64,000 bases of DNA, from the NCBI GenBank assembly GCA_949825065.1, contig OX463849.1, positions 5,146,001 to 5,210,000 of the forward strand. The letters are read 5' to 3'. The stretch comes from Odontocerum albicorne (Eukaryota; Arthropoda; Insecta; Trichoptera; Odontoceridae). The notes under the pieces are model-generated. The model made no database searches, had not been told where the DNA came from, and saw only the letters and a program-made list of their open reading frames with translations. Numbering within the stretch: position 1 is the stretch's first letter; the number at the start of each line of letters is the position of its first letter. This document shows, piece by piece, positions 22,093 to 32,639 of the stretch. Position numbers and translations under genes: made by a program.

Positions 22093-22300
22093 AGTGACAA
22101 GTGGAGTAAAACACTATATAATGCATTCCAATTAGTTGCTGAAGGGAGCAACAACCAATCAAAATATATTGGAAAATATGTAAGAATTAAAAATCAAATA
22201 ATGAATCATCATCGACAAGTGGAGTAAAAAACTATAGAATGCATTCCAGTTAGTTGCTGACGGGAGCAACAACCAATCCAATAATGTTGTAAATATGTTT
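22093..22300. repeat. Tandem duplication, about 119-bp period
   Basis: 'gacaagtggagtaaaacact' and 'gcattccaattagttgctga' occur at about 22095 and again at 22213 with few changes. The second copy runs into the mariner end at 22303. Confidence 0.8.
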
Positions 22301-23797
22301 TATTATACGAGGCATATCCAGAAAGTTTATTATACGAGGCATATCCCTGGTGAGTTACTTAAGTACGGAGGAACTGAACTAACCGCTATGATCCATACCA
22401 TCGTGGAGAAAACATGGGACTCAGAAACTGTACCAGACGATTGGAGGACTGGAATCATATGCCCACTCCACAAAAAGGGTGATACAATGCAATGTGCCAA
22501 CTATCGAGGAATTACCCTACTGAATGCATCATATAAGGTCTTTGCCGGTGTCCTGTTCTCCAGATTGCTGCCGTACGCTGAAAACCTGGTAGGCCAATAT
22601 CAAAGCGGATTTCGTCCGGGGAGATCCACTATAGATCAGATGTTCACTCTCCGTCAAATATTGGAAAAAACCCTAGAGTATAATGTCGATACACACCACC
22701 TCTTTATCGATTTCAAAGCTGCATATGACAGCATTAACCGCTCTCAACTCTATGCGGCCATGAAGGACTTGGGTATTCCTAACAAGCTCATAAGGATGGT
22801 TAGACTCACTATGAACCAATCACAATGTAGAGTCCAGATTCAGAATGATATCTCAGAACCATTTTACACAATGAATGGACTGCGTCAAGGAGACGCACTA
22901 GCTTGTCTACTTTTTAATATGGCTCTAGAGAAGTGTGTAAGAGAATCCGGAGTACAGACAAATGGGTCAATTTTCTACAAATCAAGCCAAATACTGGGCT
23001 ACGCGGATGATATTGACATTATTGGTAGATCCCCACAAGCAATGATGGAGACATTTGTTCAGTTGGAGAGGGCCGCAAACAGAATGGGACTTCGCATCAA
23101 CTCCGATAAGACCGAATATATGATAGCCACTAAAGCACCCCGTAATAACCAGACACCTACCACGATTAATATAAGTTCTCATACAATAGAACGTGTAAAC
23201 ACCTTCACCTACCTGGGATCCATAGTGACAAGTGTTAATGATGCATCTATCGAGATTAAACGTCGAATATTCATGGCAAATAGATGCTTCTTTGGTCTGA
23301 GAAAACACCTTATATCTCGGTTGTTGTCCAGAAGGACAAAACTTACCATTTATAAGACACTGCTACGACCTGTCCTCACATATGGGTCTGAATGCTGGGT
23401 ATTGAGTAAGAAGAACGAATCTTCCCTTCTAATATTTGAAAGAAAAATACTCAGAAAAATATTCGGACCCATACAGGAAAATGGATCTTGGAGAGTGAGA
23501 TATAATGAGGAGTTATACAGCATATACAAAGAGCCCAACATTATAAAATACATCAAAATTGGGAGGCTACGTTGGGCGGGGCATGTAGCAAGAATGCGAG
23601 AAGAGGAAATGCCTAACAAAGTACTCTTTTCCAAGCCCCAAGGAAGACGTAGCGTGGGCAGACCAAAGCTTAGGTGGATGGATGGGGTGCAGAATGATGC
23701 AAACGTGATTGGCATCAGGGGCTGGAGGAGTGCATCCCAGGATAGGGGGGAATGGCAACGACTGCTGGAGGAGGCCGGGGCCCACAATGGGCTGTAG
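22295..23797 (+). CDS. RTE-like reverse transcriptase, open but 5'-truncated
   Basis: The frame is uninterrupted for 500 codons. Residues 1-17 are mariner terminal sequence read through by chance; LINE sequence begins near residue 18 (22346). Motifs in order: RPGRSTIDQ (108-116), FIDFKAAYDS with the first catalytic Asp (137-146), GLRQGD (195-200), YADD (236-239), YLGSIVTS (306-313), TYGSECW (362-368), RWAGHVARM (426-434) and GRRSVGRPKLRW (450-461). The element ends shortly after the stop in a (TGA)n tract, 'gatgatgatgat', as RTE elements often do. The apurinic endonuclease and the first part of the polymerase are missing, so it cannot retrotranspose itself. The intact palm and absence of stops mark it as the youngest LINE copy in the window. 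Confidence 0.9.
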   Translation: MFYYTRHIQKVYYTRHIPGELLKYGGTELTAMIHTIVEKTWDSETVPDDWRTGIICPLHKKGDTMQCANYRGITLLNASYKVFAGVLFSRLLPYAENLVGQYQSGFRPGRSTIDQMFTLRQILEKTLEYNVDTHHLFIDFKAAYDSINRSQLYAAMKDLGIPNKLIRMVRLTMNQSQCRVQIQNDISEPFYTMNGLRQGDALACLLFNMALEKCVRESGVQTNGSIFYKSSQILGYADDIDIIGRSPQAMMETFVQLERAANRMGLRINSDKTEYMIATKAPRNNQTPTTINISSHTIERVNTFTYLGSIVTSVNDASIEIKRRIFMANRCFFGLRKHLISRLLSRRTKLTIYKTLLRPVLTYGSECWVLSKKNESSLLIFERKILRKIFGPIQENGSWRVRYNEELYSIYKEPNIIKYIKIGRLRWAGHVARMREEEMPNKVLFSKPQGRRSVGRPKLRWMDGVQNDANVIGIRGWRSASQDRGEWQRLLEEAGAHNGL

Positions 23798-24744
23798 TGC
23801 CATTGATGATGATGATATCCAGAAAGTAAGTGTACTGCATTTTTTGTAGGTTACAATTTTTTTTATTTAAACAAAAAAATTACGTCGTTACCGTAGTACA
23901 TATATAAGCTATTTTTCGACATAGTCACCATTCCTCTCAATGCAGGTGGTGAAGCGCGGTATCAACTTTTTGATGCCTTCCTCGAAGTAGTTTCCCGCCA
24001 ACCCCTCCGTCCCCTTCTCCACCTCCTTCTTTACCTCCTCGTCGGTTGAAAACCTTTTTCCACCCATGTGCAGCTTCAGGGAGGTAAAGAGATAGTAATC
24101 TGAAGGTGCTAGGTCAGGGGAATGCGCGGGATGGTTCAGGACAACCCATTTAAACGAGGCGAGCAGTTCCGTCTGCCATTGTCGTGCAGCAGGCAGACTC
24201 CCTTTGTCAGCATGCCTCTCCTCTTGTTCTGAATCGCCCTCCGCAATTTTTTTAGGGTCTCACAGTATCTTGCAGAGTTGATGGTCTCCTCTTGAGGCAT
24301 ATATTCAATTAAAATTATGCCTTGACAGTCCCAAAACACGGATGCCATGATTTTCTTGGCTGAAATTGTGGTTTTGAACTTTTTGGCAGAGGGTGAAGAG
24401 GTGTGACGTGACCGTTTTTAAACTCGCGACACCACATGTACACACTCGTACAATTCATAGCTTTATCACCATATGCAGTTTTCCCCTCATTATAAACCTC
24501 AACCGGAGGTTTTCCCTTCCAAACGAGATAACGGATGACGCCGCGTATTTCGCACTTGGCGGGAGATTGGATTGACATTTTTCACGAAACGTGTTGTCGC
24601 GTTGACACTTCTCAACGTACTGACCTCGAACCGGTCTCGTTGCGGAGGGGAAGGGTCAGGCTACACGGAAGTGTAGTCAACATGTCGAAAATAAAATCCA
24701 TCGGGTCGTGAGAGTCTCAGTACACTTGCTTTCTGGATACGCAT
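22303..24744 (-). mobile_element. mariner element hosting an RTE LINE
   Basis: The right terminus, read inward, is CTATGCGTATCCAGAAAGCA followed by AGTGTACTG. The left terminus carries TACGAGGCATATCCAGAAAG and, after the LINE, ATATCCAGAAAGTAAGTG. The LINE insertion (about 22347-23811) splits the left inverted repeat, and ATATCC appears on both sides as a short target duplication. An extra copy of TTTATTATACGAGGCATATC precedes it, a small local duplication. Confidence 0.8.
23909..24578 (-). pseudogene. mariner transposase, decayed
   Basis: The start is at 24578: MSIQSPAKCEIRGVIRYLVW, then YNEGKTAYGDKAMN (DNA-binding region), with a large loss before VFWDCQGIILIEYMPQ, the block with the first catalytic Asp. 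The second Asp block is LLHDNGRRN (24136-24348). The third is degraded near 24090-24120, where the minus strand would read SPDLAPSDYY. The C-terminus ends IERNGDYVEK at 23909. Frameshifts separate these parts. The order and the HDN and DLAPSDY motifs assign it to mariner. Confidence 0.85.
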
Positions 24745-24779
24745 AGAAATAAAAAAACAATTTTGAATTATATTTGAAA

Positions 24780-24960
24780 CCCACAATTATTGACAGAATA
24801 AAAATACTATAAAATAAATATATACCATATATGTAGTTAATAAGAATACCTTAGTAAACTTACCATGGGAACACGAAATACAATAATACCTATGTAGATC
24901 TTCCGATATGTGATAGTAATACATTTGGTTTTAGGTGTAGTAATCATATGGTTTAATGTT
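24780..24960 (+). repeat. Dispersed repeat, copy 1 of 3
   Basis: 'acctatgtagatcttccgat' followed by 'atgtgatagtaatacatttg' recurs at about 26930-26975 and 28740-28775. In those copies a segment resembling 'gcgaaccc.c.ttattgacag', with (A)n, lies upstream. It is probably a SINE or MITE of unknown class. Confidence 0.55.
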
Positions 24961-24972
24961 TAACTGGCCATA

Positions 24973-25532
24973 TAAAGGGTCTTTCAAATTGAGTGGTTTT
25001 TTTCATTCTTGGATAAAACACAGATGGTGTCACGAACTTGCCTGAGTCTTGTGACATTTGAGAAGTGTAATGTACGACATTTATAAAAATGGAGTCGTAT
25101 ACAATGCAACAAAGCGTTCAAATTGTTGAATTATTTTATGTATTGTAATCTCCGGTAACGGTGATGTTAATTGGCCACCAAGATCATGTGATCTGACACC
25201 GTTTGACTTTTTTCTCTGAGATTACGTGAAAAGTCAGGTCTATAAGAATGACCCTCAATCAATTACTGAGCTGAAAGACGAAATTATTCGCGTTATTGGT
25301 GAGTTAGAACCGCAATTATGGCAGAATGTCATCGAAAATTTTGACAAAAGAGTGGACATCTGTGGAGCTGCAAGAAGGGGACATTTGGCAGATACTGTTT
25401 TTTGTGTTTAAATGTCATACATTATACTTCAATGGCAAAAAAAAAGTTTTTTGAAATCAAATCAAAGTGTGTGTTTTATTCAATAATTTAAAAAAAATAG
25501 AATAAACCGCCCAATTTGAAAATACCCTTTAG
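24973..25532 (+). mobile_element. Tc1/mariner-type element, internally deleted
   Basis: The ends are inverted: AAAGGGTCTTTCAAATTGAG at the left and, inward from the right, AAAGGGTATTTTCAAATTGG. A start-like peptide MESYTMQQSVQIVELFY (from 25090) joins directly to the C-terminal part of a transposase, so most of the gene is deleted. Confidence 0.75.
25090..25411 (+). pseudogene. Tc1/mariner-type transposase remnant
   Basis: After the deletion the sequence decodes as NWPPRSCDLTPFDFFL, the region of the last catalytic acidic residue (CDLTPFDFF). YVKSQVYKNDPQSITELKDE and IIRVIGELEPQLWQNVIENF then follow and end at 25411. A stop and the deletion make it inactive. The C-terminal block is a common one in insect mariner relatives. 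The exact subfamily cannot be told without the catalytic spacing. Confidence 0.8.
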
Positions 25533-25970
25533 TAAAATGTTTATAAACTATTTAGACTGGAAAAAAGTCAATCTTTATTGGCATATGCTCTTCCTTTGTC
25601 ACATAAGCCGTCTCGTTTTAGTTGTTCCTCGGATATTGACATTTTCAACATTTCAGAAAATGTTTCAAAATAAAGTATTTTTGGCTTCCTTAGTAATGAG
25701 AATTTATGTTTCGCCTTAACAATTATTTCTTATTTCTTGTTAGTGAATATATTTGTCTTTAAGCTTTGTTTGTAACTACAATAAAAAAACTAAAAGTTGA
25801 ACATTAACACAGAAACACAAACTTCAGGTTTCCCAAAAAAAAATATAAAAATATTTTATAAACTTCACGTCCGGTATACCACAGCGTAACTTTTCAGGGA
25901 ATATCGGGTTCTTAACGTAGTCAATTTACACTTCAAATTCATTATTTGGCACTATCACCAAGATGAAAAT
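25533..25970. other. Unassigned AT-rich sequence
   Basis: I see no supported gene. Confidence 0.4.
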
Positions 25971-25974
25971 AAAA

Positions 25975-26190
25975 TGCAAACTCGGCAGAAATACAATACT
26001 TATGGCAATTTATCAAATTTTCACCATCCCTAGATATAGAACATTTTTTGCCCAAAGGCAATATGTTTATTAGGCTCCGAGGACATCTAACGGGGTGCCG
26101 AGTTCATTAAAAGTAAGAGAAAATTTCAGACAGATAATCGGAGCATGGTTGTTACTGTGACAGGAGTTTGAGTGCTTGGGCTTGCAGGAG
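25975..26190 (+). pseudogene. LINE C-terminus (same family as 36824-37235)
   Basis: Conceptual frames give IYQIFTIPRYRTFFAQRQYV, then NGVPSSLKV and IGAWLLL. The minus-strand copy near 37000 reads NEMFTIPRVKTSFAQRQYAY, then NNGVPNLIKV and IGAWLLL. This '.F.IPR..T...QR...Y..P...N..P' close is common to Jockey/CR1-group LINEs. Stops are present. Confidence 0.65.
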
Positions 26191-26700
26191 AGATGATAGG
26201 GAACGCTTTGTTGAAAAGATTTTCCAACGGGGTATTGTATAATCAACAATCAGAAAAAAACATACACTTATTTTTTCATGTCATATGCCCTCTGTGAGAC
26301 ATTAGCGAAAGCCAGAAACAGGGACACGATACCCCTATCGTAAATGAAAAACAAGTTTATTTTTTTAATTATCTGTTATTTTTAAACATCATCATGTTTT
26401 TTTTTTAATTTCTCATTTAAACATGAATAAAAAAATAGATTAAATGTGTGTGTGTAAGATTTATAAAATAAATAAATAAGTAAAAATATACGAACTTTCC
26501 CAAAAAAAAAAACATATAAAATTTTCTTTTCCGCTGAATGTCTTCCGTGACCATTTGATGAGAAGCTTTTTTTCTTACTTGAGGGTTGGGAATTAAGTTC
26601 TCGTTGGTTATTTTTATTTAAAACGAGGTTTCAGGAAGCTTTTCACTTAACAATAATAATTATACAAGTAAATCACGGTTTAGGGAGTAGACTCTTTTCA
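26191..26700. other. AT-rich tail region of the preceding LINE, otherwise unassigned
   Basis: Homopolymer and (TAAA)n-rich; a small (GT)n run is at 26443-26452. I see no gene. Confidence 0.35.
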
Positions 26701-27000
26701 AAAGCGCTCTCGCTTAGCAGTCGAACCCACCATTGTTGAAGGATTAAAAGTGTTACAAAAAAATATTGAGTTTATAGATAGATTGAATGAAAAAAAATCA
26801 TTGACTATATGGATATGACGGTGAATATGGTTATTTGATTGGGCACTCGCATTTCCATACGCTTAGAAAATCTTTTTTTTTTTATAAAACCGCAGAAATT
26901 TACTCAGAGAAGACGAACTACAAATAAACCTATGTAGAACTTCCGATATGTGGTAGTAATATATTCAGCTTAAGGTTGAGTGAAGTTTTTGTGTTTCAAA
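26700..27000 (+). repeat. Dispersed repeat copy 2 with an embedded 73-bp monomer
   Basis: 26799-26872 is a single copy of the unit that is arrayed at 29949-30249 ('tatggatatgacggtgaata', then 'tacgcttagaaaa'). It is followed by the 'acctatgtagaacttccgat' block of the dispersed repeat at 24780 and 28740. Confidence 0.65.
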
Positions 27001-27389
27001 ATGTATTCATACATAAATACATTTTGAAAAAACTTCTCAAAAAGGGTTGTTTTCAAATGCTACGGTTCGTTTAAGAGCATTAAATTTGCTTGATTATAGT
27101 GAAAACGATGAAATTTTAATTAAAAGAACAATATAGTACGAAAACTTTAATACTTAAGACTGGGTGAAACTGAAATTTATGTTGTATCAGAAAACAGACA
27201 TTTCGCTTGAATTGGTTACCGCGCAGAATACCATGATGTCATTATTGACCGCAGAGAACCCGAATTATGTCGTCTACAGCTTTGTCCGGACTAGTTCACC
27301 TTATACGAGCTTTCACGGGCTCGTAATCTATTGTTACAGATTCCAGGCTTCTAAGGTAATTCATTAAGTTTTTTGTTACACACCTTTGA

Positions 27390-28068
27390 TTTTTTTACCC
27401 AGGAACTCAATTGTACAGCACGATTCATGAGTATACTATTTTTTTTACCCAGGAACTCAACTGTACAATACGATTCATAAGTATACTATTTTTTTTACCC
27501 AGGAACTCAATTGTACAGTACGATTCATGAGTATACTATTTTTTTTACCCAGGAACTCAACTGTACAATACGATTCATAAGTATACTATTTTTTTTACCC
27601 AGGAACTAAACTGTACAGTACGATTCATGAATATACTATTTTTTTACCCAGGAACTCAACTGTACAATACGATTCATGAGTATACTATTTTTTTTTTACC
27701 CAGGAACTCAATTGTACAGCACGATTCATGAGTATACTATTTTTTTTACCCAGGAACTCAACTGTACAATACGATTCATAAGTATACTATTTTTTTTACC
27801 CAGGAACTGAGTATACTATTTTTTTTACCCAGGAACTCAACTGTACAATACGATTCATGAGTATACTATTTTTTTTACCCAGGAACTCAATTGTACAGTA
27901 CGATTCATGAGCATACTATTTTTTTTACCCAGGAACTCAACTGTACAGCACGATTCATGAGTATACTATTTTTTTACCCAGGAACTCAACTGTACAATAC
28001 GATTCATGAGTATACTATTTTTTTACCAAGGAACTCAATTGTACAGTACGATTCATGAGTATACTATT
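27390..28068. repeat. 50-bp tandem array, about 14 copies
   Basis: The unit is TTTTTTACCCAGGAACTCAA, CTGTACAATACGATTCAT, then RAGTATACTA. Period is 50 with T-run length changes. Variants alternate between CTGTACAATA…CATAA and TTGTACAGTA…CATGA in neighbouring copies, suggesting partial dimer-wise expansion. One truncated unit is at 27800-27820. Confidence 0.95.
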
Positions 28069-28323
28069 TAATAGTATAACTAATGATATAGTTCCACGAA
28101 ATAATAAGATACACAACCAATTCTGAATAATCATGCGATAAAAGTGGAGATGAAGGAGAAGAAACAGGAAGATAAAATATATTTATATTTGGAATAATAA
28201 GATTAATAAAAGGACAATTTAAACCGTTATTTAGAGAGTAACTTCTCCTAAAGGGCGCTCCTTGTCGAGACTCAAACTCACTGTTATTGACAGATTAAAA
28301 ATATTATAAAATAAATAAATATG

Positions 28324-28576
28324 TAATTTGTTTTATCAAACACTGTTAATTCCACTTTTTGTAACGGTATAACCCTACCAGATTCAAGGCTTTCACCTCA
28401 TCATCAGGGGAGCACAAACAAGACGATAAAATCTTATAAAGTCTTATTTGTACTCCATGATAATGAGGTGTAAGCTTTGAAACCAATAGGGTTATACCGT
28501 TACAAAAAGTGGAATAAACATTGCTTGATAAAACAAATTACAATGTATTTAAACCTCCACAATGTTAACTATAAAT
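28324..28576. repeat. PIR palindrome (Penelope-associated inverted repeat)
   Basis: The arms of about 105 bases are inverted around 28433: 'ttttatcaaacactgttaat', then 'aacggtataaccctaccaga', face 'aaccaatagggttataccgt', then 'aaacattgcttgataaaaca'. The outer 3' flank 'ttaaacctccacaatgttaa' is shared with the other PIR copies. Confidence 0.85.
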
Positions 28577-28723
28577 AAAATAATATAAATAAACATGATT
28601 TAAATGTTAGAATACTAAGGTAGTGAATGTAGCCATAAGATTTGGTTTTACCCACATCTGCTTATATTCAGAAAAGTATATTTTGTAACAAAAGCGCAAA
28701 TTTCATACCAACGGTTGACGAAC

Positions 28724-28800
28724 TACAAAGAAACCTTTGTAGATTTTTCGATATGTGATAGTAACACATTTGGCTGTAGATGCTGTAAAGTGTATGTGTG
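28724..28800 (+). repeat. Dispersed repeat, copy 3
   Basis: 'gacgaactacaaagaaacct' then 'tcgatatgtgatagtaacac' matches 24863 and 26911. Confidence 0.6.
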
Positions 28801-29042
28801 TAGTGTTCATATCTTATATTGACAGATTAGTGGTAGTGTTCATATATTATATTGACAGATTATGAAAAGTGTTCATGTGGAGTTCCAGTAATAAAGACTC
28901 GTTTGTTCTCTTTCCTGTCAAATATATTAGGAGTAGCACGTCTCCAGTACCACGTCTCGAACACGTCGATCCTCTTTCTTTTGATATAGTTTGTTGTCCA
29001 GGCTTATGCTCTATATATATAATACTTATGCTTTGATAAGTC

Positions 29043-29409
29043 TGTAGCGACCGTGCGTGCGGTCACTGAACCCACTGAGGTGACCCTTGGCCGCTCGGTC
29101 TTTGAACTCCCACTGTAAGGAATGCGAGACAGCACCGGGCGAAGGTCGCCCACGCGGTCATTGAACTCACTAGTAGCGAACAGCGAGAGTGAGACACCGA
29201 TACAACTCTTGCCTCTCTTGCAGACCGTAGTATGAAATGTATATAGAACGCGCAACAATAACCATGTGTCCGGTGAAGCGAGACAGCGACATGTTCTGCG
29301 CCGTTCTATACATTATAAATACAGACGCTTTCAATAAACTTTCTCTCTTTACTTATCTCGATCTCGACGACTTTTATTCAAACAACCTCATCCTTCTATG
29401 CGAAACACA
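29043..29409 (+). mobile_element. Solo LTR of a Ty3-like LTR retrotransposon (candidate)
   Basis: It starts TGTAGCGACCGTGCGTGCGG and ends GCGAAACACA, so it has canonical TGT…ACA edges. A 4-bp direct repeat AGTC lies on each side (29039-29042 and 29410-29413). Inside are a TATA-like TATAAAT (29323-29329) and AATAAA (29333-29338), and it is GC-richer than its surroundings. No internal retrotransposon domain adjoins it. A 4-bp duplication fits Ty3/gypsy-type integrases, but the lineage is not proven. Confidence 0.6.
29323..29329 (+). promoter_or_regulatory. TATA-like box in the candidate solo LTR
   Basis: TATAAAT lies in the right part of the LTR, just before AATAAA. It would be the promoter of the retrotransposon; activity is unknown. 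Confidence 0.35.
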
Positions 29410-29728
29410 AGTCCCTAAAAGTCTCATTTTAACACTTTTTTACATTCCTCTGTCCTTCCTGTCTTATTTTGGCTAGGCTAGTCAATGAGTACTTCGCTAT
29501 TCCCAATTAATATAAAAAAAAGTAAGATAAAATTTGAATTAGAATATTTTTTTTATCTAACTGTGTATCTTGATTTGTGCTAAACAGGACACCGAATTTC
29601 GATAAAAGCAATAAAGAAAACCACGTGGAAACGTGAAGTATAAACATATATATGGACATGGAAAAATACTCAAAAGAACTGAAGAAATGTTGTAGAAATG
29701 CGTTTACTGAAAATAATAAAAGGATTGT

Positions 29729-29843
29729 AATTTGTTTCATCAAACACTGTTTATTCCACTTTTTGTGTTTGATAAAACAAATTACAATGTCACAGTGTTT
29801 GATAAAACAAATAACAATGTCTTTAAACCTCCACAATGTTAAT
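29729..29843. repeat. Short PIR hairpin
   Basis: 'attgtaatttgtttcatcaa' followed by 'acactgtttattccac' is directly opposed by 'tgtttgataaaacaaattac'. A further copy, 'cagtgtttgataaaacaaat', and the shared flank 'ctttaaacctccacaatgtt' follow. It is a collapsed version of the longer PIR palindromes. Confidence 0.75.
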
Positions 29844-29844
29844 G

Positions 29845-29945
29845 CTTCTTCTTCCTTTTGGCTTAGGTCGTATGACCTGTTTGTGACGGTAGGCTGTCCT
29901 GGGATGATGACGTTCAGCTGTCCTTCCACCTTTTCGGCGGTTTTT
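29845..29945 (-). repeat. 100-bp LINE-derived segment, duplicated at 30250-30345
   Basis: 'gtatgacctgtttgtgacgg' to 'ccttttcggcggtttttct' is present on both sides of the 73-bp array. On the minus strand it decodes as GQLNVIIPGQPTVTNRSYDL. That is part of the LINE remnant that continues at 30345-30575. Confidence 0.75.
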
Positions 29946-29948
29946 CTT

Positions 29949-30249
29949 TATGGATATGACGGTGAATATTGTTATTTGATTGGGTACTCGCATTTCCCTA
30001 CGCTTAGAAAAACATTGACTATATGGATATAACGGTGAATATTGTTATTTGATTGGGTACTCGCATTTCCCTACGCTTAGAAAAACATTGACTATATGGA
30101 TATAACGGTGAATATTGTTATTTGATTGGGTACTCGCATTTCCCTACGCTTAGAAAAACATTGACTATATGGATATAACGGTGAATATTGTTATTTGATT
30201 GGGTACTCGCATTTCCCTACGCTTAGAAAAACATTGACTTTATGGATAT
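29949..30249. repeat. 73-bp tandem array, just over 4 copies
   Basis: TGGATATAACGGTGAATATT recurs at 29951, 30024, 30097, 30170 and partially at 30243, an exact 73-bp period. The copies are almost identical. A diverged single unit lies at 26799. Confidence 0.95.
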
Positions 30250-30575
30250 GACGCTTAGGTCATATGACCTGTTTGTGACGGTAGGCTGTCCTGGGATGAT
30301 GACGTTCAGCTGTCCTTCCACCTTTTCGGCGGTTTTTCTGGTAATCTACTGCTGTTAGGGTTTTCAATCTTAGCGATTCTTGCCAGTCTTATATCCTCCA
30401 TGCGGTACACATGATCCCTCCAGAAGCGCCTTCTGTTTCTTCCTCACCTCACTATGTCTTCAGCACAACAGACAGACCTTATCGTCTCATTTCTGATCCG
30501 ATCTCTAAGAGTTCTGCCTGCGATGGAGCGTAGGGTTCTCATTTCTGCCACTCTGAGAAGGTTTTTTGTCCTGTT
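30250..30575 (-). pseudogene. LINE reverse transcriptase C-terminal remnant
   Basis: The minus strand from about 30575 decodes as NLLRVAEMRTLRSIAGRTLR, then DRIRNETIRSVCCAEDIVRW and a region with RRFWRDHVYRMEDI. Such EMRTLRSIAGKTLRDRIRN segments close an RTE-like polymerase. It is broken by stops, and its 3' part is also found beyond the 73-bp array. Confidence 0.65.
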
Positions 30576-30619
30576 GGTATGTTAATGCCTATATTATAAA
30601 TAATATAATACGGGGATTG

Positions 30620-31800
30620 AAAACTTGTGACGGAATACGTAATACGGTGATTACAGATGAATTTGAACTTAGAGCTGATGTATTGAATAAGATTAAGGTC
30701 ATCACTCTGAGATGGTTTGGGCATGTAGAACGAATGAATAATCAATAACAAATAAAATAAATATACCGTGGAAATGTGAGAGAAAAGTGTGGCTGAGATA
30801 GACAAAGGAAATTTGTCATTAGATCAAGTGAATGATACATTGAAAGAAAGAAATGTAAAAAAAGTGAAACTTCTTAGCTCCTAGGAAAAGTTGATTTTAT
30901 GCATGGCTTTTTTTTCATTTGCTAACGATATTTTTTTTTAGGATTAAGAAATGGTTGTGGAATTTAATTCAAGAAAATCTCTCTTAATTAAATAAAAAAA
31001 TGTTTTTCTTTTAATTTTTAATAATAATCAATAATAAATTAAATAATAATTTTAATGATAATATAATACACTTAATAATATTAAATTTATATTTTTTATT
31101 GTTAAATATATTAATATTTTTATGTTATTAGTTATTAAATTAATTATTTTTAAATAATTATTTCATTATTTATTTATTAATATATTATTTTTGCTATATT
31201 ATTAATAATATATTATCAATAATATTATTGTATTAAATTATTAATTAATTATATTATAATTAATTATAATAATATAATTATAAATATTATAATAACATAT
31301 ACATATTATTATAATTATACATTAAATATAAATTATATAATATATTCAATGAATATTGAATAAAATAATTTAAAATAAAATAAAATTAATAATTATTAAA
31401 TACATTAACATAAAAATAATGTAAAACATAAAATATTTATTTTTTATAATAAATAATAATATTTTTAATAATAATATAATACACTTAATAATATTAATTA
31501 TTATTAATGATAAATAATTCATAATAATTTATTAATAAATAAAATATTTAATAATAATAAATAATAATTGAATAACAATAAAACAATAATATAATACACC
31601 GTTTCACTTTTCGTGACGTTCAGGCTAATTTGCCCTACCGCGCCTATAGAAGTTTCACTTCAAAAAGTCACAAAAATCATTGGAATTGTATAAAAAAGTG
31701 ATGTAGAGGGGATGAAAAATCGGAGTCATGTTAAAAAAATTAACGCTCTGTCCACTCTGCCTACCCCGAGTGGGAAACGATATGTTGGTATGTATACATG
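30620..31800 (+). mobile_element. LX LINE fragment split by a GC1 element
   Basis: The coding part (30650-30748) reads ITDEFELRADVLNKIKVITL, then RWFGHVERMNNQ. The copy is continuous up to 30863 and resumes after 31658 with 'aaaaagtcacaaaaatcatt', then the LX terminal block 'ctctgtccactctgcctacc'. The intervening 795 bp is a GC1 element. Confidence 0.75.
30864..31658 (+). mobile_element. GC1 element, copy 1
   Basis: The ends GTGAAACTTCTTAGCTCC and, inward from the right, GTGAAACTTCTATAGG share GTGAAACTTCT. Flanking AAAAAGT on both sides may be the target duplication. The core (about 30990-31590) is almost pure A+T with TAATAATA repeats and no frames. 'cacttttcgtgacgttcagg' marks the right side. 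The superfamily is unknown. Confidence 0.65.
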
Positions 31801-32423
31801 AATGTTCAATGTTCATATATCGTTATTTTTTATAATGATTTTTAAATAATGTGTATTAAATATTATAATATTTTTAATGATTCTATCCATCTTAACATTT
31901 TTAATTGGTTTAGTCGAGAAATACTCGAACTCTGAGGCATATTGTCTTCTAATTGCGAAATAATTTGATCCATTGACGTTTCATATTGGTAACTTGAAAC
32001 TACTCTATGCTAACAATTAATTTAGCATATAGCGCTAGATCTATCTATACAATTAAATTTTGTTTTTGATATATGCTGCCTCGTAGTGTTGACTTAATTC
32101 AAATTAACTTTGTATTACATATACGTTCATCATAACGGTGTTTAATAACACTTTAATTTTAGCGTTTCGCTTGATTTCAAGTAAATTGAGCCGTCGGCAA
32201 TAATGCGTTGTTCATACGCGCACAGTTCTCATTGGAGTATTAAGCTCTACCTGTATAAATGCAAATTTTAGTATATTAACGAGTGTTTTGGCAACCAGGC
32301 AACTGGAGAGAGTGGTTAGACCACATTATTATCTTCTCGGTTAGGTATCGCGACAGTTCCGTTTAGCCTATTGGTCGCGGGACAATTCGTCGCGACGACA
32401 ATTTATCGCGCGCGATTTTTGAA
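31801..32423. other. Spacer between the two GC1 copies, unassigned
   Basis: It has mixed composition and no gene. 'ggtcgcgggacaattcgtcg' (about 32365) is a GC-richer patch near the second GC1 copy. Confidence 0.4.
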
Positions 32424-32639
32424 GTGAAACTTCTATAGGTGCGATAGGGCAAATTGGACTGAACGTCACGAAAAGTGAAACGATTTCATATATTATTATT
32501 TTATCATTATTAATTATCTTAATATTAATAATTATATATTATTTATATATAATTCAAAAATAATTAATGATGACATAAAAATATTAATTTATTTGATATT
32601 AAAAAAAATATTAAATTTATATTAATAAGTGTATTATAT

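Noticed and set aside
23350..23787. 145-codon minus-strand frame
   Set aside because: Shadow of the RTE reverse transcriptase frame on the plus strand.
30990..31590. Replication origin or matrix-attachment region suggested by extreme A+T
   Set aside because: It is the core of the GC1 repeat and is shared with copies 2 and 3. Composition alone is no evidence of function.
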